In this document: piece after piece, positions 53,186 through 62,967 of the stretch | How positions within the stretch are numbered: position 1 is the stretch's first letter | Layout of the letters: each line of letters starts with the position of its first letter | NCBI GenBank assembly: GCA_965197825.1 | Contig: CBDANW010000003.1 | Span: 1,674,001 to 1,738,000, forward strand | Length of the DNA: 64,000 nucleotides | Reading direction: 5' to 3' | From: CBDANW01 sp965197825 | GTDB lineage: Bacteria > Acidobacteriota > Vicinamibacteria > Marinacidobacterales > DATDRI01 | Position numbers and translations under genes: made by a program | Notes under the pieces: model-generated | Seen by the model: only the letters and a program-made list of their open reading frames with translations | Told to the model about the DNA's origin: nothing | Database searches by the model: none

Positions 53186-53765
53186 TGTCCTTTCGGCAAC
53201 GGTGCGTGACATGACGGGATGCGATAAGTAGTCTGCCCGGGGGTCGCTCGTTGTTGACGGAGGTTTGAAACAAAAAGGAAAAAAGTCCTGGACAAAGCGG
53301 GACCATCTGTGTAGTCTCAGCCTGGGAGGAAAGGAGCGTGGCCCAGGTGAGCAACGAGACGGAGGCCATGGTGTGGAAGCGCCCGAGCTTTTGCGGCAAG
53401 GGTGTGACCGATGAGGAATGGAATATTCTGCACGAGGTCATCGACTCATGCGGACTGTCGCGGCAAGAGCTTGCGAGCACGATCTGCGAGTCATTGGGTT
53501 GGGTTCGTGCGAACGGAAATTTGAAATCCCAGGAATGTTACGAGTACCTCGATTTGCTCGAAGCGGGGGGATTGGTGGAGCTACCCCGTCGTCGCGAGCA
53601 GCGTCGTCGCGGCCCCACGAGCATCCACTACACGAAGCTCACGACGAGGTTTCGAGCTCCAGACCAAGTAACGCAGGTGTGCGCCATAGGCCACCTTGTG
53701 CCCGAAGGTAGTGGTAACACTACTTATCGCATCCCGTCATGTCACGCACCGTTGCCGAAAGGACA
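53186..53765. mobile_element. 580-bp derivative of the IS66/DUF4338 element with 47-bp perfect inverted repeats
   Basis: Both ends carry the left-end sequence of the element: the first 47 bases (TGTCCTTTCGGCAACGGTGC and onward to AAGTAGT) are perfectly repeated in inverted form at 53719-53765. The interior holds the N-terminal part of the DUF4338 gene (from GTG 53338), with the extra stretch RRREQRRRGPTSIHYTKLTT absent from copy 1. It therefore looks like a MITE-like or hairpin-ended derivative, or the trace of an inversion between two copies. The right part of copy 2 is at 56573-59314. Confidence 0.75.
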
Positions 53766-54750
53766 CGGTGCTGGGAATCACCATACTCGCGGTTTGCGTG
53801 CCCGACGTGCTCACGGTCACGTCATCGACAAGAATGGTGGTTCCAGAAATCGCCACCGGCGTCGACGGCCCAACCGTCCCCGCGCTGGCGACGACTTCCG
53901 TCGAGGGGATCGTTGATGCTGATCTCGACGGTCTCACCGGGTGAGCTACCCGCCCCCACATCGAACACCACGTACACCACCAGCGTGGAGGTCGTGTTGA
54001 TCGCCACCGTTCGGTGAAACTGGACGTTCCGTTTGCGGCGCTGAAGCCGTCCGCGTCCGTTACCCCGAACTGAGATTCCCCACCCCCATAGCTCTCGCTA
54101 GCTCCGTCATAGGGAGCCGTGGTGTCGAGCTCATAGAAGAGCTTGATGTTCGCCAGGTTGTTCAGGGCATCGACGGTTCCGCTTTCGGCGATGGTGATAC
54201 CCGTGATGTTGCGCTAGCCGGCGTTATCGGTAATGACGAACTTGCCGCCTACGTACTGGTTCGTACTGGAGATCGGCATACTCCCCGTCTGGCTTCCCGA
54301 CGTGCTCGCGATTACAGCATTGATGAGGGTAGTCGTTCCAGAAATCGCCACCGGCGTTCCGGGACCCACCGTGCCCGCGCTGGCCGTGACCTCGGTCGAT
54401 GGATCGTTGATGCTGATCTCGATGGTCTCACCCGCGGTAGCTCCCGCCCCCACATCGAAAACCACGTAAACCACCAGCGTAGAGGTGGTGTCGATCGCCA
54501 CCGTATCGGTGAAACTAGATGTCCCGTTGGCAGCGCTGAAACCGTCCGCGTCCGTCACCCCGAACTTGGATTCCGTCCCCGCGTAGCTTTCACTCGCTCC
54601 GTCGTAGGGAGCCGTCGTGTCGAGCTCGTAGAAGAGCTTGATGTTCGCCAGGTTGTTCAGGGCATCCACGGTCCCGCTCTCGGTGATGGTGATACCCGTG
54701 ATGTTGCGCGAGCCCGTGTTGTCGGTGATGACGAACTTCCCACCCAAGCG
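53766..54750 (-). pseudogene. Surface protein with about 165-residue tandem repeats, fragment
   Basis: Two copies of a beta-rich repeat on the minus strand: GGKFVITDNTGSRNITGITI, ANIKLFYELDTTAPYDGASE, VVYVVFDVGAGATAGETIEI, ISINDPSTEVTASAGTVGPG. The first copy (54230-54747) is open; the second has a TAG after FVITDNAG and frameshifts near 54010. It is cut on the left by the IS-derived repeat at 53765 and has no N-terminus. Extracellular adhesin-type protein is inferred from the repeat character only. Confidence 0.7.
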
Positions 54751-55142
54751 CCCGCAGGCGATTGGCTTTTCTGAACTGGAACCGACTCAACAAGACATAC
54801 CTCTCGGACAGACCTCCGGTCTCGGGATCCTTTTTGCAAGAGCCGTGCCTCATGGCACCGAGACGATAACAATAAGCACTGTAGAATCAGCTATTTAGGA
54901 TCGAGAAAAATTCTGACTTTGTGACGCTGTGGGGTTCTGACTACAAACCCGTTGGTATTTCCCGAAAATGTCGGGAAGTGCCCTCGGGTTGTATGTTGCT
55001 GAAGGGTAGACTTTTATCTCACCCTGAGGGCTTGATCCCCCAGCACCTGGTAGCTCAGTCGCGAGAACTTTTTTGGGGAGGTCTTTCTAGTGGACACGGT
55101 GGGCGGCCAAGAGAAGCCGCATCGGTGTCGAATAACGAAGCT
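54751..55142. other. Region without recognised genes
   Basis: About 390 bp between the repeat-protein fragment and the coiled-coil fragment. I see no open frame with family resemblance, no IS end and no strong hairpin. Confidence 0.4.
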
Positions 55143-55688
55143 TTAGAACCGTAGGTATCCGGGAGGTATTCCCGCGCTCCTGCCCTTTCGTATGAGGTCG
55201 TCTTTGAGTCTCTGCTTCTGCGCTTCTAGCGCCTGGTTCTGATCGCGAAGTTGCTGCTGCTCGCTTCTCAGGGCGGGGATGTCTGCCGGGTTGCGTGGAG
55301 TCATGTCTGCTTGCGGGGCGGTGGGTAGTCCCGTGCCTCCGGTGGAAACCAGCTCTTCCTGAATTTCGGCCTGCCGTCCGTTGTTTTTCTGGATTTCCTG
55401 ATCGATCTCTTTGACCTGTTCGAAGTAGCCGACCTTCATAGATTCGAAAGTTCTTAGCTTCTCCTCGAGCGAGGCGTCCGCAGCAACATCATCGGGGACA
55501 TCCTCGGGGACATCCTCGTCCGCCGAGTCGTCGTCCGGCGAGGCGTCCTCGCTTCCCCCCGCAGCAGGTGCCGAGGTTTGAGTGGCCCCACTTGATGGAG
55601 AAGGAATCGAGGTGACGTCGGAGGGATTAGCGATGGTACCCGTATTCTCGGCGAGCTCCTTCTCCGTGATCACGATGAGCGGGGCCGG
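55143..55688 (-). pseudogene. 5'-truncated relative of the secreted coiled-coil protein
   Basis: Frame from the GTG at 55673 (VITEKELAENTGTIANPSDV) to 55143. An acidic middle (DASPDDDSADEDVPEDVPDD) is followed by coiled coils (KVGYFEQVKEIDQEIQKNNG, LRSEQQQLRDQNQALEAQKQ) ending GRSAGIPPGYLRF, which resembles the RRAGVPSGWVR end of the protein at 25412-25945. It has no signal peptide, because a sulfatase fragment on the other strand abuts it. Probably a remnant of a duplicated pilus-cluster gene. Confidence 0.6.
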
Positions 55689-56428
55689 TGTACGCTGGTG
55701 GATCGACGCCTCCGAGTCCCGCGACCTCGCGAGAGATTATTGGACTTCCTGGGGAATGCCGGACGAAGCTCTCTACGCCATCGCCCTCGAGCGGTTTCGG
55801 CTATCCGTGAAAGCGGAACAGCCCACTTTCATTGGCGTTCTCACGGTCAGCAACCATACCCCCTATAGCTTTCCGGATAGGGTCGACGGCCAGCGCCTCT
55901 CCAAGGACCACTTCGGCGGAACGAGGTATGCGGATCACGCAATGAACGAGCTGATCGAGGAACTGAGATCGCTTCCCGCCGACGACCAGCCGATCATCGT
56001 GGTCACTTCCGACACCGGCTACATCGAGAACCTACGAGAGATAGAGCCTTGGGGCATCCTCGCCCTCGAAGGACTGCGCATTCCCGGTCTGGTCTTGCTG
56101 CCCGATGGTTTCCTCGCGGGAGAGCGATACGAAGGATTGTTCTCACACGAGGATGTCCTCGACCTTGCTGTACATGCTGGTTGCTCCGGAGGAGGAAACG
56201 AGGGACGGGGAATTTCGGAGCCATCGTAGAGCAGTGGCCTTCGCCAACTCCTATCAAGTGCTCACGCGCAACTCGTACTTCGCCTCCCCGGACCACTGGT
56301 TCGAGATCGAAAGCCACTGGGGTCTGCGAGAGACGGAGAACCCGCCGGAACGAAGTCTCATCGAAAAGGCGAGGGGGCAATACCAGAAAGTGGACGATAG
56401 TTTGTGGCCCGCTGAGCCAGAGCCTTGA
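55689..56428 (+). pseudogene. Sulfatase / LTA-synthase-like protein fragment
   Basis: C-terminal part of an alkaline-phosphatase-superfamily protein: PTFIGVLTVSNHTPYSFPDR, RYADHAMNELIEELRSL, PIIVVTSDTGYIENLR. A frameshift at about 56160 (SHEDVLD to LLYMLVAPEEETRDGEF) is followed by ALASPDHWFEIESHWGL-like sequence to 56428. The N-terminus with the catalytic Thr/Ser is missing. The histidines of the usual DHG motif are replaced by SDTGY, so it may have been a degenerate member. Confidence 0.6.
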
Positions 56429-56438
56429 GGGTTATTAC

Positions 56439-56572
56439 CTATCGGTTGACGTAGCCCAGGCTTTCCAGAAGCTCGCGGTCGTGCTCGTCAGTCTCGTCAG
56501 TCTCATCAGGGGGCTCGGCATGGTCGGTCGAGCCCGGTTCCCCCCGAATCTCGGCGAGCGCTCGGAGTTCTG
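56439..56572 (-). pseudogene. C-terminal tail of a sulfatase-type protein
   Basis: On the minus strand the frame ends DEHDRELLESLGYVNR at 56439; LxxLGY is the usual sulfatase tail. Upstream it is replaced by the IS66/DUF4338 copy at 56573. Confidence 0.45.
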
Positions 56573-56576
56573 GTTC

Positions 56577-56891
56577 CTGATCCTGCCGTGGTTTTCCATC
56601 AAAGGCCTCGCGAGTCACGTGCTGTCGCTGGCAGCCCGAGTGGTGGTGGATGATTGGGAGGAAGCGTACGGTGTGAGGCCGGTGTTGCTCGAGACGTTTG
56701 TGGAGAGGGAGCGTAACGAGGGGACGTGCTACCTGGCGGCGAACTGGATGGACGTGGGATCGACTACTGGGCGTGGCCGTATGGACCGACACAACAAAGA
56801 GGCGAAGCCGGTGAAACGGTGCCTGGTATATCCGCTGGTGCGTGAGTTTCGCCGCGAGCTCGGGGTTGTGGATGAAGGTCGAGCGGGCTGA
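56577..56891 (+). pseudogene. DUF4338 (DruA-like) C-terminal fragment, copy 2
   Basis: FLILPWFSIKGLASHVLSLA, GVRPVLLETFVERERNEGTC and GSTTGRGRMDRHNKEAK are as in copy 1. The N-terminal part is cut off at the element break. Confidence 0.8.
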
Positions 56892-57118
56892 GCTGCTCCA
56901 CCTGGAAGAGCGTCTATCGAGAGGAGAGCTTCCCGAGGAAGCTTGCCCGGTTCTGCTCGAGACAGTTCGCCACGTTCTACGATGCCGCTATCGTCGAGGC
57001 GTGAGCACGCCGACGACGGAACGTCGCGCGAAACGGAAAGAAGCTGAAAAGGAAAGGAAAGAGAAAGTGTCATGGCCGTAATGGGGCCAAGGACTACACA
57101 GGCGCCAAACGGGAGACG

Positions 57119-58351
57119 GTGAGCCATGGCGAAGTGAAAGCGGGCGGCCCATACCCCGAGCCTCTGTGCCAAGGCAAGCTCTATGACACCCAAGCTCCGA
57201 GAAAGGATGTGGAGCTGAAAGCTCAGCCCCCGATCCAGGCGACGGTATACGAACGCCAGATGCTGCGATGCGCAGGTTGCCAGAAGACGTTCACCGCGCC
57301 GCTTCCGCCTCAGGCTGGAGCAAGCAAGTACCATCCGAGTGTGGATGCGGTCGTTTCGGTATTGCGCTACGCCATGGGCATGCCTCATCACCGCCTGGCG
57401 CAGTGGCAGAAGTGGGCGGGGGCCTCCACGCAGTTCGAACGCGCCGAAGCAATGGCCAACGCCGTGTTGCCGGTTTTTCGCCACATGGAAACACTCGCCG
57501 CGAACCGGCCTCTGGTTCACAGTGACGACACCGGAGTTCGGATTCTCACATTGATGGCGGAGAACGAGACTTTAGCTCAAGGCGAGCGAACGGGCACCTT
57601 CACCACGGGCATTGTTGCCCGTGGCTTGGACAAAACGCTTGCTCCGATCGTTCTGTACGCGAGCGGACGACGTCATGCGGGCGAGAACATGGACCAGCTG
57701 TTGAATCAGCGCACGGTCCAGGCAAGCAAGGTCATCCATATGGCCGACGCCTCTTCGATGGCGCCGCGTTCACCGCTGCGGATCACTGCCAAGTGTATGG
57801 TGCATGCACGCCGCTACTTCATCGAAGCCGAGCCCGCCTTTCCTGAGCACTGTGACCGGGTGCTCGAGGACATCGCAGCCATCTACCGCAACGACGACAC
57901 ACGCGGCATGGACCCCGATGAGCGACTTGCCTATCACCAACAACACAGCCGGCCGATAATGGATGCGCTCTATAAGTGGATCGAAGAGCAGTTCCGCGAG
58001 CGTGTGGTTGAGCCCAACAGCCGCCTCGGCAAAGCCTTTTCCTACGTCAAGAATCACTGGCAAGGGCTAACCCGGTTCCTCGAAGTGCCGGGTGTGCCCC
58101 TCGACAACAACGTTAGCGAACAGGAGCTGAAGCCCTCACAACGGCATCGTAAGAACTCACTGTTTTTCAGGACACAGGCTGGCGCCGATGTCGGCGACGT
58201 GCTCCTGAGCATGATCCGGACCTCGGTAAAAAACAGTATCGACCCGGTGCACTACCTGACGAACATCTCCATGCACGCCCAAGACGCTAGAGCCGCACCC
58301 GAGTCGTGGCTGCCTTGGAGCTATCAGGAAACGTTGAACAGGCTCAACTGA
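57119..58351 (+). CDS. tnpC: IS66 family transposase TnpC, copy 2
   Basis: 410 codons; identical to copy 1 except for loss of one Asp in RNDDTRG and single changes (GTFTTG for GIFTTG, PYPEP for PCPEP). The last change removes one Cys of the PCPEPLC pair, which could affect zinc binding. A preceding frame at 56878-57081 repeats the N-terminal helix in a different frame as in copy 1. Confidence 0.82.
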   Translation: MSHGEVKAGGPYPEPLCQGKLYDTQAPRKDVELKAQPPIQATVYERQMLRCAGCQKTFTAPLPPQAGASKYHPSVDAVVSVLRYAMGMPHHRLAQWQKWAGASTQFERAEAMANAVLPVFRHMETLAANRPLVHSDDTGVRILTLMAENETLAQGERTGTFTTGIVARGLDKTLAPIVLYASGRRHAGENMDQLLNQRTVQASKVIHMADASSMAPRSPLRITAKCMVHARRYFIEAEPAFPEHCDRVLEDIAAIYRNDDTRGMDPDERLAYHQQHSRPIMDALYKWIEEQFRERVVEPNSRLGKAFSYVKNHWQGLTRFLEVPGVPLDNNVSEQELKPSQRHRKNSLFFRTQAGADVGDVLLSMIRTSVKNSIDPVHYLTNISMHAQDARAAPESWLPWSYQETLNRLN

Positions 58352-58697
58352 CCCGACGCCACGCCTCCGCCATTCCCGCCCGCAACGGAAGTCCATTGTA
58401 GATTAGCACCGCCAATTGCTCGGCGGGCAGCGCCGCAACTCCATCCGTGGTATGACGCGGCCACCACTGCAGACGGCCCTTCGAAAAACGCTTCTGAAAT
58501 AACCAAAACCCCTGTCCGTCGTACACCAAAAATTTGAGCGCCGTGCCTGAACGATTACGAAAAACGAATAACGTGCCGAGGAACGGATCGAGCTGGAATT
58601 GTTGTCGGCACACGCAAGCCAAAGAATCGATACCCTTGCGGAAATCAACCGGCTCGCAAGCCACCAATACCTTCAGTTGAGGAACGATCTGGATCAT
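58344..58697 (-). CDS. tnpB: IS66 TnpB, copy 2
   Basis: Same sequence as the copy 1 protein (ATG 58697, MIQIVPQLKVLVACEPVDFR); overlaps tnpC by 8 bp and tnpA by ATGA. Confidence 0.88.
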   Translation of the reverse strand: MIQIVPQLKVLVACEPVDFRKGIDSLACVCRQQFQLDPFLGTLFVFRNRSGTALKFLVYDGQGFWLFQKRFSKGRLQWWPRHTTDGVAALPAEQLAVLIYNGLPLRAGMAEAWRRVS

Positions 58698-59233
58698 GTG
58701 TGAGTGCCGTTGCCGAGCGCGCCGACCACGAAGCGACAAACAGATTCGACCAGCTCATTCTCTCCCTCGCGATTCGACGTTACGACCGTCAGGCTCCCCG
58801 ATGCGCTCTCTACCGTCAGACGGCACATCGTTCCTTCACCCTGAACCGAGTTCAGCGGAGGCGTCATCATGCCGCCCGACAAGCCCATCCCATGCGCCAG
58901 CTCCACGAACGCAGTCCGACTCGGAGCTATCGCGCTCACCTGCTCCGTTCCACTCCGTCCAGGCTTCTTGCTCAGGGAGCCTACTCCAGAAACCCTTCGT
59001 TGTCCTCCCTTGAGACGTTTGGCGCTCACAACCGCTCCATGAGTCTTTCGGACCTTCTTGAATCGCGCCGAATTCAAGCGGAGATGACGGCAGATCGCGC
59101 TCGGCGTATACCGATCCAGCAGCCCCACCGCCGCATTCCACAACTCCTCCGGGATCAAACGTCCGTGTGGCTTCGACCTCCATGATTCGAACTGTTTCTC
59201 AACCTCTGAAAGTTCCGCTTTCCTCGAGCGCAT
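58694..59233 (-). CDS. tnpA: IS66 TnpA-like, copy 2
   Basis: 179 residues; differs from copy 1 at RKAEL for RKAGL near the start. Same role and same neighbours. Confidence 0.78.
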   Translation of the reverse strand: MRSRKAELSEVEKQFESWRSKPHGRLIPEELWNAAVGLLDRYTPSAICRHLRLNSARFKKVRKTHGAVVSAKRLKGGQRRVSGVGSLSKKPGRSGTEQVSAIAPSRTAFVELAHGMGLSGGMMTPPLNSVQGEGTMCRLTVESASGSLTVVTSNREGENELVESVCRFVVGALGNGTHT

Positions 59234-59314
59234 CGATTTGACCTCCTTGATGGATCTCTGCGCTCAGATTACAGATCCCACCTAGCAAGGTCACGCATTG
59301 GTACCGCAAGGACA

Positions 59315-59996
59315 CCGAACTCTCGGGTGTGCACCGCGATGTTGCAGGACCTTCTCGAGCGAGGCTTGCGCGTCGATGAGTCGATTCTCTGCGTAGTGGA
59401 CGGAGGCAAAGGCATCCGCAAGGCACTCGTCGACGTTTTGGGGGACCTCGCGGTCATCCAAAGGTGCCAGATCCATAAACTCCGGAATCTTCGCTCGTAC
59501 CTTCCCAAGTCTCGTCACGCCTACGTGCTCCAGACGATGAAGGAAGCCTACAAGTGCAAGAGTGCCGACAAGGCGCGCAAGCGACTTCAGGCATTGGTGT
59601 CGTGGCTCGAGCGAAACGGCTACGACGAAGCTGCCGGAAGCCTTCGTGAAGGGATGGAAGAGACACTCACGGTCGTGAAGCTCGCGCTGCCCGCCTTACT
59701 TCGCCAGTCTCTTGCCACGACGAACGCCATTGAGAATCTCAACGGAACCATTCGCAGAGTATCGAGAAACGTCAAGCGTTGGTAGAGTCCTTCCATGGTT
59801 CGCCGATGGACCGCTCTTGGCGTCGTCACCGCGCAGAAAAAGTTCCGGCGTATCAAAGGCTATCGCCATATGGGCGCTCTCGTTCACGCGCTTAGAAGCA
59901 AACAGAAATCTCTTGACAGCGATGAGTTTGCTGCCTAAGAGTATTCACAGGTGCCGCCGCTACCCGACCAAATTCAACAGCGGCCGGGACATCCCC
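59315..59996 (+). mobile_element. 3' part of IS256-family element A
   Basis: Continues the element A transposase from SRVCTAMLQDLLERGLRVDE through AIENLNGTIRRVSRNVKRW (catalytic Glu), then an in-frame TAG and MVRRWTALGVVTAQKKFRR, KGYRHMGALVHALR, ending EFAA at 59937. The right inverted repeat GGGACATCCCC is at 59986-59996. The left is cut by the IS66/DUF4338 copy 2. Confidence 0.87.
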
Positions 59997-60482
59997 CTGC
60001 GGGATGCCGTTAAGAGTAAGAACTGGTTCGCGGGACTCACCGAAGAGGATATGACCCGGTTAGAGAAGGGGAGACTGCTACCCTCCTCGTCCCCAGTGAC
60101 CTCCTATCTGGGATTCGAGAAAATTGTGGAGGCCGAGCGCAGTCTCTCCCCGACCGGCCGTTACACTCTGGTGCACGTCATTATTCCCCACTACCCGCTG
60201 AAACTGAGGTCCGATTGCACGTACAGTGTGGGGTCATCGACGACCGAGGCCATCGAGCAAGCCCAGTGCGCCCTCAAGTTGATTCTGGAGTATGTCGACC
60301 TTCTGAAGGAACTGGGGCGTTTCGACGACTCCCTGATCCTGATCCACGGTGATCATGGAGGTCCCTATCGCACGGAAAGGGGTCAATTAGTCACGATGGG
60401 CCGCTCCCGTTCTCTGGATGCGGTGCTGCTCGTCAAACCCATGGCAACCCAGGTCGCGGAGAGCTGGGAATCGTGGATTTGA
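59997..60482 (+). pseudogene. AlkP-superfamily (sulfatase-like) protein fragment
   Basis: Starts at the element A end without an N-terminus: RYTLVHVIIPHYPLKLRSDC, LKLILEYVDLLKELGRFDDS, LILIHGDHGGPYRTERGQLV, SLDAVLLVKP, stop after ESWESWI. HGDHG carries the metal-binding Asp and His of this superfamily. Not the same gene as the fragment at 55689. Membrane or secreted phosphoethanolamine or sulfatase-like activity would be expected of the complete protein. Confidence 0.65.
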
Positions 60483-60515
60483 AAACGAGCTCTTTTGATC
60501 ATTCCGAGCATCATC

Positions 60516-61025
60516 ATGAGTTCCGTCACGGACGCCGGCTCGGGCGGCCCGCGTCCAGCGCCCTGGAACCGCCGCCGCGCCCTTGTGCCTCTTGTAGAAG
60601 GCGAACTGATCGAATCGGCCAAGCGGATTCTGGAACGCAACGGGTTCTCACTCGGAGATACACGCGAAATTGAGAGCAGCCGGTACGCCGAGGGCACCGT
60701 GATTTCACAGGATCCGGCGGCCTACGAAAGGTGGGGGAAATACCGTTGAGGTGGCAGTCGTCATCTCCTCCGGCCCTCCGGATTCGGCCCCAACGTGATG
60801 CCCGATTTCGTTGGCCGCGACATCGCGGAAGTATCCGAGTGGCTGAAGCAGAAACAGCTTCCTTCCTCCGTTATCCACGAAGTCAACAACGCGATCGTAC
60901 CCAAGGGGATGGTCGTGAGCCAGGCTCCTCGGCCGGGCGCCAGGACCGATGGAGACACGGAGATTGTTTTCTACGTGGACGGCAGCAACTGGAGTGGCCA
61001 TCGCCGCAGATGGTTCGCTCGATGA
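60516..61025 (+). pseudogene. PASTA-domain protein, frameshifted twice
   Basis: Two PASTA repeats: VPLVEGELIESAKRILERNG with GTVISQDPAAYE, and, after frame changes near 60735 and 60800, MPDFVGRDIAEVSEWLKQKQ, VPKGMVVSQAPRPGARTDGD and EIVFYVDGSNW. Between them the sense TVEVAVVISSGPPDSAP is in a third frame. No kinase domain is present. PASTA domains occur in cell-wall kinases, penicillin-binding proteins and in stand-alone proteins near sulfatases. Follows the sulfatase fragment by about 30 bp. Confidence 0.65.
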
Positions 61026-61059
61026 TCTTCTCTCTCGTGGGGAGAAAGCGGCTTAGCTT

Positions 61060-62955
61060 CTAGACCCATTCCTCGTCGCGGACAGAACTCCGTACCGGCC
61101 GGGCCGGGAGATTCAGCGCAAAAGTAGCGCCTCCACCCGGGTGGGCACCCACGTGCACCTCCCCATTGTGCGACACCGCAATCTTCTGCACGATGGAGAG
61201 GCCCAGCCCTGTACCCTCGGGCTTGGTCGTGAAGAAAGGCGTGAAGATACGCGCGAGATCTCCTTCTTTAACGCCTGGACCGTTATCCGAAACCCGCACG
61301 AATCCGAGACCGTTTGCGCCGCCCGTTTCGACCCGAACCTCCCCTGCCTTGTTGCCTTCTTGATGCGCGGCTTCGATAGCGTTGAGCATAAGATTGGAGA
61401 CCGCCTTACGCAAAAGCATTTCATCCGCTTCCACTTCGAAGGACCGCGCCTCGACGATCAACCGCACGCCGGCCGCGCTGGCTTTCGGCTCGAGATCCCG
61501 GCGCAGATCGTCGGCCATCTCGGCCAGATCGAAAGGGGCAGGGCGGAGTGCTTCTGGCCGGGCGAATTGAAGAAACTCGGTCACCACTCGGCTCAACGAC
61601 GCGCTTTCGTCGACGAGCGCGTTAACCAACGTGGTCGCCTCCTCGGAAGACACCTCCTTTCCGAGGAGCTTAGCATTGCCCACGATCGTTGCCAGGCTAT
61701 TGCGAAACTCGTGGGCGATCCCTGCCGCCATCTCTCCTAGTCGGGCCAAATTCTCCTTAACGAACAACCTCCCGCGAAGCTCGATCACCTCACTCAGATC
61801 GGCAAGAAGACAGAGAGCCCCCCGCACGTGACCGGTGGAGCCAAGGGGCAGCACGCTTGCGCCAAGGTGAATCGTATTCCCGGACGCGAGACGGTATTCG
61901 ACGCGCCGGCGGGGCGCCTGTTCGCCCTTCGAGAGGGCTTCCTCAACCGATTCGGCCAGCTCCCTCGACCCGGGAAAAGCATGAACGAAACTCTTCTTCT
62001 CCAACAGGCGAGCCTCGACCCCGAAGATTTTCTCCGCAGCCGGGTTCACGAGCACGACATCGCCACTCTCGTCCAAGCTGACGAGACCCGTGTTCATGCT
62101 CCGGATGATATCCGTTGCCAATGCCTGGCTCTCATCGGCACGCACCTTCTCCAGTCGATGCATCTCTCCGAGCTGCTTTTCCTTTTCCTTCAGCTTCGCC
62201 ACGACGTCCTGGAAGGTCGCGAGAAGAAACTGCCCCTCGTCCTGAGAGCCCGCACTGGGTGCGAGCTCCCCCGCAATCGAACGAGCCTCGGCGACCAACC
62301 GGCGGTGTGGTGCGAGCAGACTGTTCAGGAACAGAACCAGGGTCAGCAGCACCAAAGTCATGGCCGACACCTGGTAGACGAGTGTCGAGCGAAAGCTCCG
62401 GTTGGCCTCTGCCAGGGGTGAAGCCGGCAACTGGACCCGAAGCACCCAGGCGTCGCTCCCGTCGGAACGTTCAAGGGTCAGGTAACCAAAAGCAGAGGCT
62501 CTTTCCGGTTCGTAGGCGGGAAAGACTGCCGTCATCGCCCACCCTTGTTCGATGAGCTCCCGGCGCCCATGACGATCCAACTGATCGAACGCCCGAGACA
62601 TGGACAACACGCAGTCGGAGGAACCAGCCAATACCTGGCCGTTCCAGTCCAGTAGGCAAGCCGAGGCCAACGAATTATCTTGCTCCCAGGCCTCGAGAAG
62701 CCTCGTGACCGGTGCGAGGCTCCGGGCCGCGTTAGGGGCATCCATGGACGTCACCGGTCCTTCCGGCAGCGCCGGCCACAGGCGAGAAGCCAAGAGCTCC
62801 GCCGTCCCGCGGGCTCCCGTCCGAAAAGAGTCCTCGAGAAGTTTGCGCGACGTGTAGGAGAAGTAAAGGCTCTGGCTGTTTACGACCACGAGAACGAGGA
62901 TGAGGAATGCCAGGAACAGCCGGAATCGATTCTCATGAGAGACGATATCGGCCAT
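61060..62955 (-). CDS. pilS: Sensor histidine kinase (PilS/NtrB-like)
   Basis: 631 residues. N-terminal membrane helix (FLAFLILVLVVVNSQSLYF), an extracytoplasmic region of about 180 residues, a second helix (MTLVLLTLVLFLNSLL), a PAS domain (LATDIIRSMNTGLVSLDESG, NPAAEKIFG), then the kinase: H box GIAHEFRNSLATIVG, N box NLMLNAIEA, G1 VSDNGPGV, FFTTKPEGTGLGLSIVQKIA. This fits the NtrB/PilS class that partners a sigma-54 regulator, here the pilR gene at 23928-25390, 36 kb away across the IS zone. It precedes nothing coding before the convergent PASTA gene and follows pilD by 12 bp. Confidence 0.87.
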   Translation of the reverse strand: MADIVSHENRFRLFLAFLILVLVVVNSQSLYFSYTSRKLLEDSFRTGARGTAELLASRLWPALPEGPVTSMDAPNAARSLAPVTRLLEAWEQDNSLASACLLDWNGQVLAGSSDCVLSMSRAFDQLDRHGRRELIEQGWAMTAVFPAYEPERASAFGYLTLERSDGSDAWVLRVQLPASPLAEANRSFRSTLVYQVSAMTLVLLTLVLFLNSLLAPHRRLVAEARSIAGELAPSAGSQDEGQFLLATFQDVVAKLKEKEKQLGEMHRLEKVRADESQALATDIIRSMNTGLVSLDESGDVVLVNPAAEKIFGVEARLLEKKSFVHAFPGSRELAESVEEALSKGEQAPRRRVEYRLASGNTIHLGASVLPLGSTGHVRGALCLLADLSEVIELRGRLFVKENLARLGEMAAGIAHEFRNSLATIVGNAKLLGKEVSSEEATTLVNALVDESASLSRVVTEFLQFARPEALRPAPFDLAEMADDLRRDLEPKASAAGVRLIVEARSFEVEADEMLLRKAVSNLMLNAIEAAHQEGNKAGEVRVETGGANGLGFVRVSDNGPGVKEGDLARIFTPFFTTKPEGTGLGLSIVQKIAVSHNGEVHVGAHPGGGATFALNLPARPVRSSVRDEEWV

Positions 62956-62967
62956 GTTAAGTTTGCG

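Larger units (their letters stand above)
56573..59314 (+). mobile_element. IS66/DUF4338 element, copy 2, left-truncated
   Basis: Matches 12994-15739 of copy 1 almost base for base, including the right inverted repeat ending at 59314. The left part is missing; it is possibly represented by the 580-bp derivative at 53186-53765. One 3-bp difference (one Asp codon fewer in tnpC) and few substitutions show that the copies are recent. The right flank is element A transposase. Confidence 0.9.

Noticed and set aside
53338..53916. A 192-codon plus-strand frame through the 580-bp IS derivative
   Set aside because: Only the first part is DUF4338-like; the rest reads through the inverted repeat and the antisense of the repeat adhesin, so it is not a real fused gene.
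2413..59790. Recoding of TAA as a sense codon in this genome
   Set aside because: pilV and other normal genes end in TAA at the expected position, so TAA is a real stop; the internal TAA codons are more likely mutations or errors.
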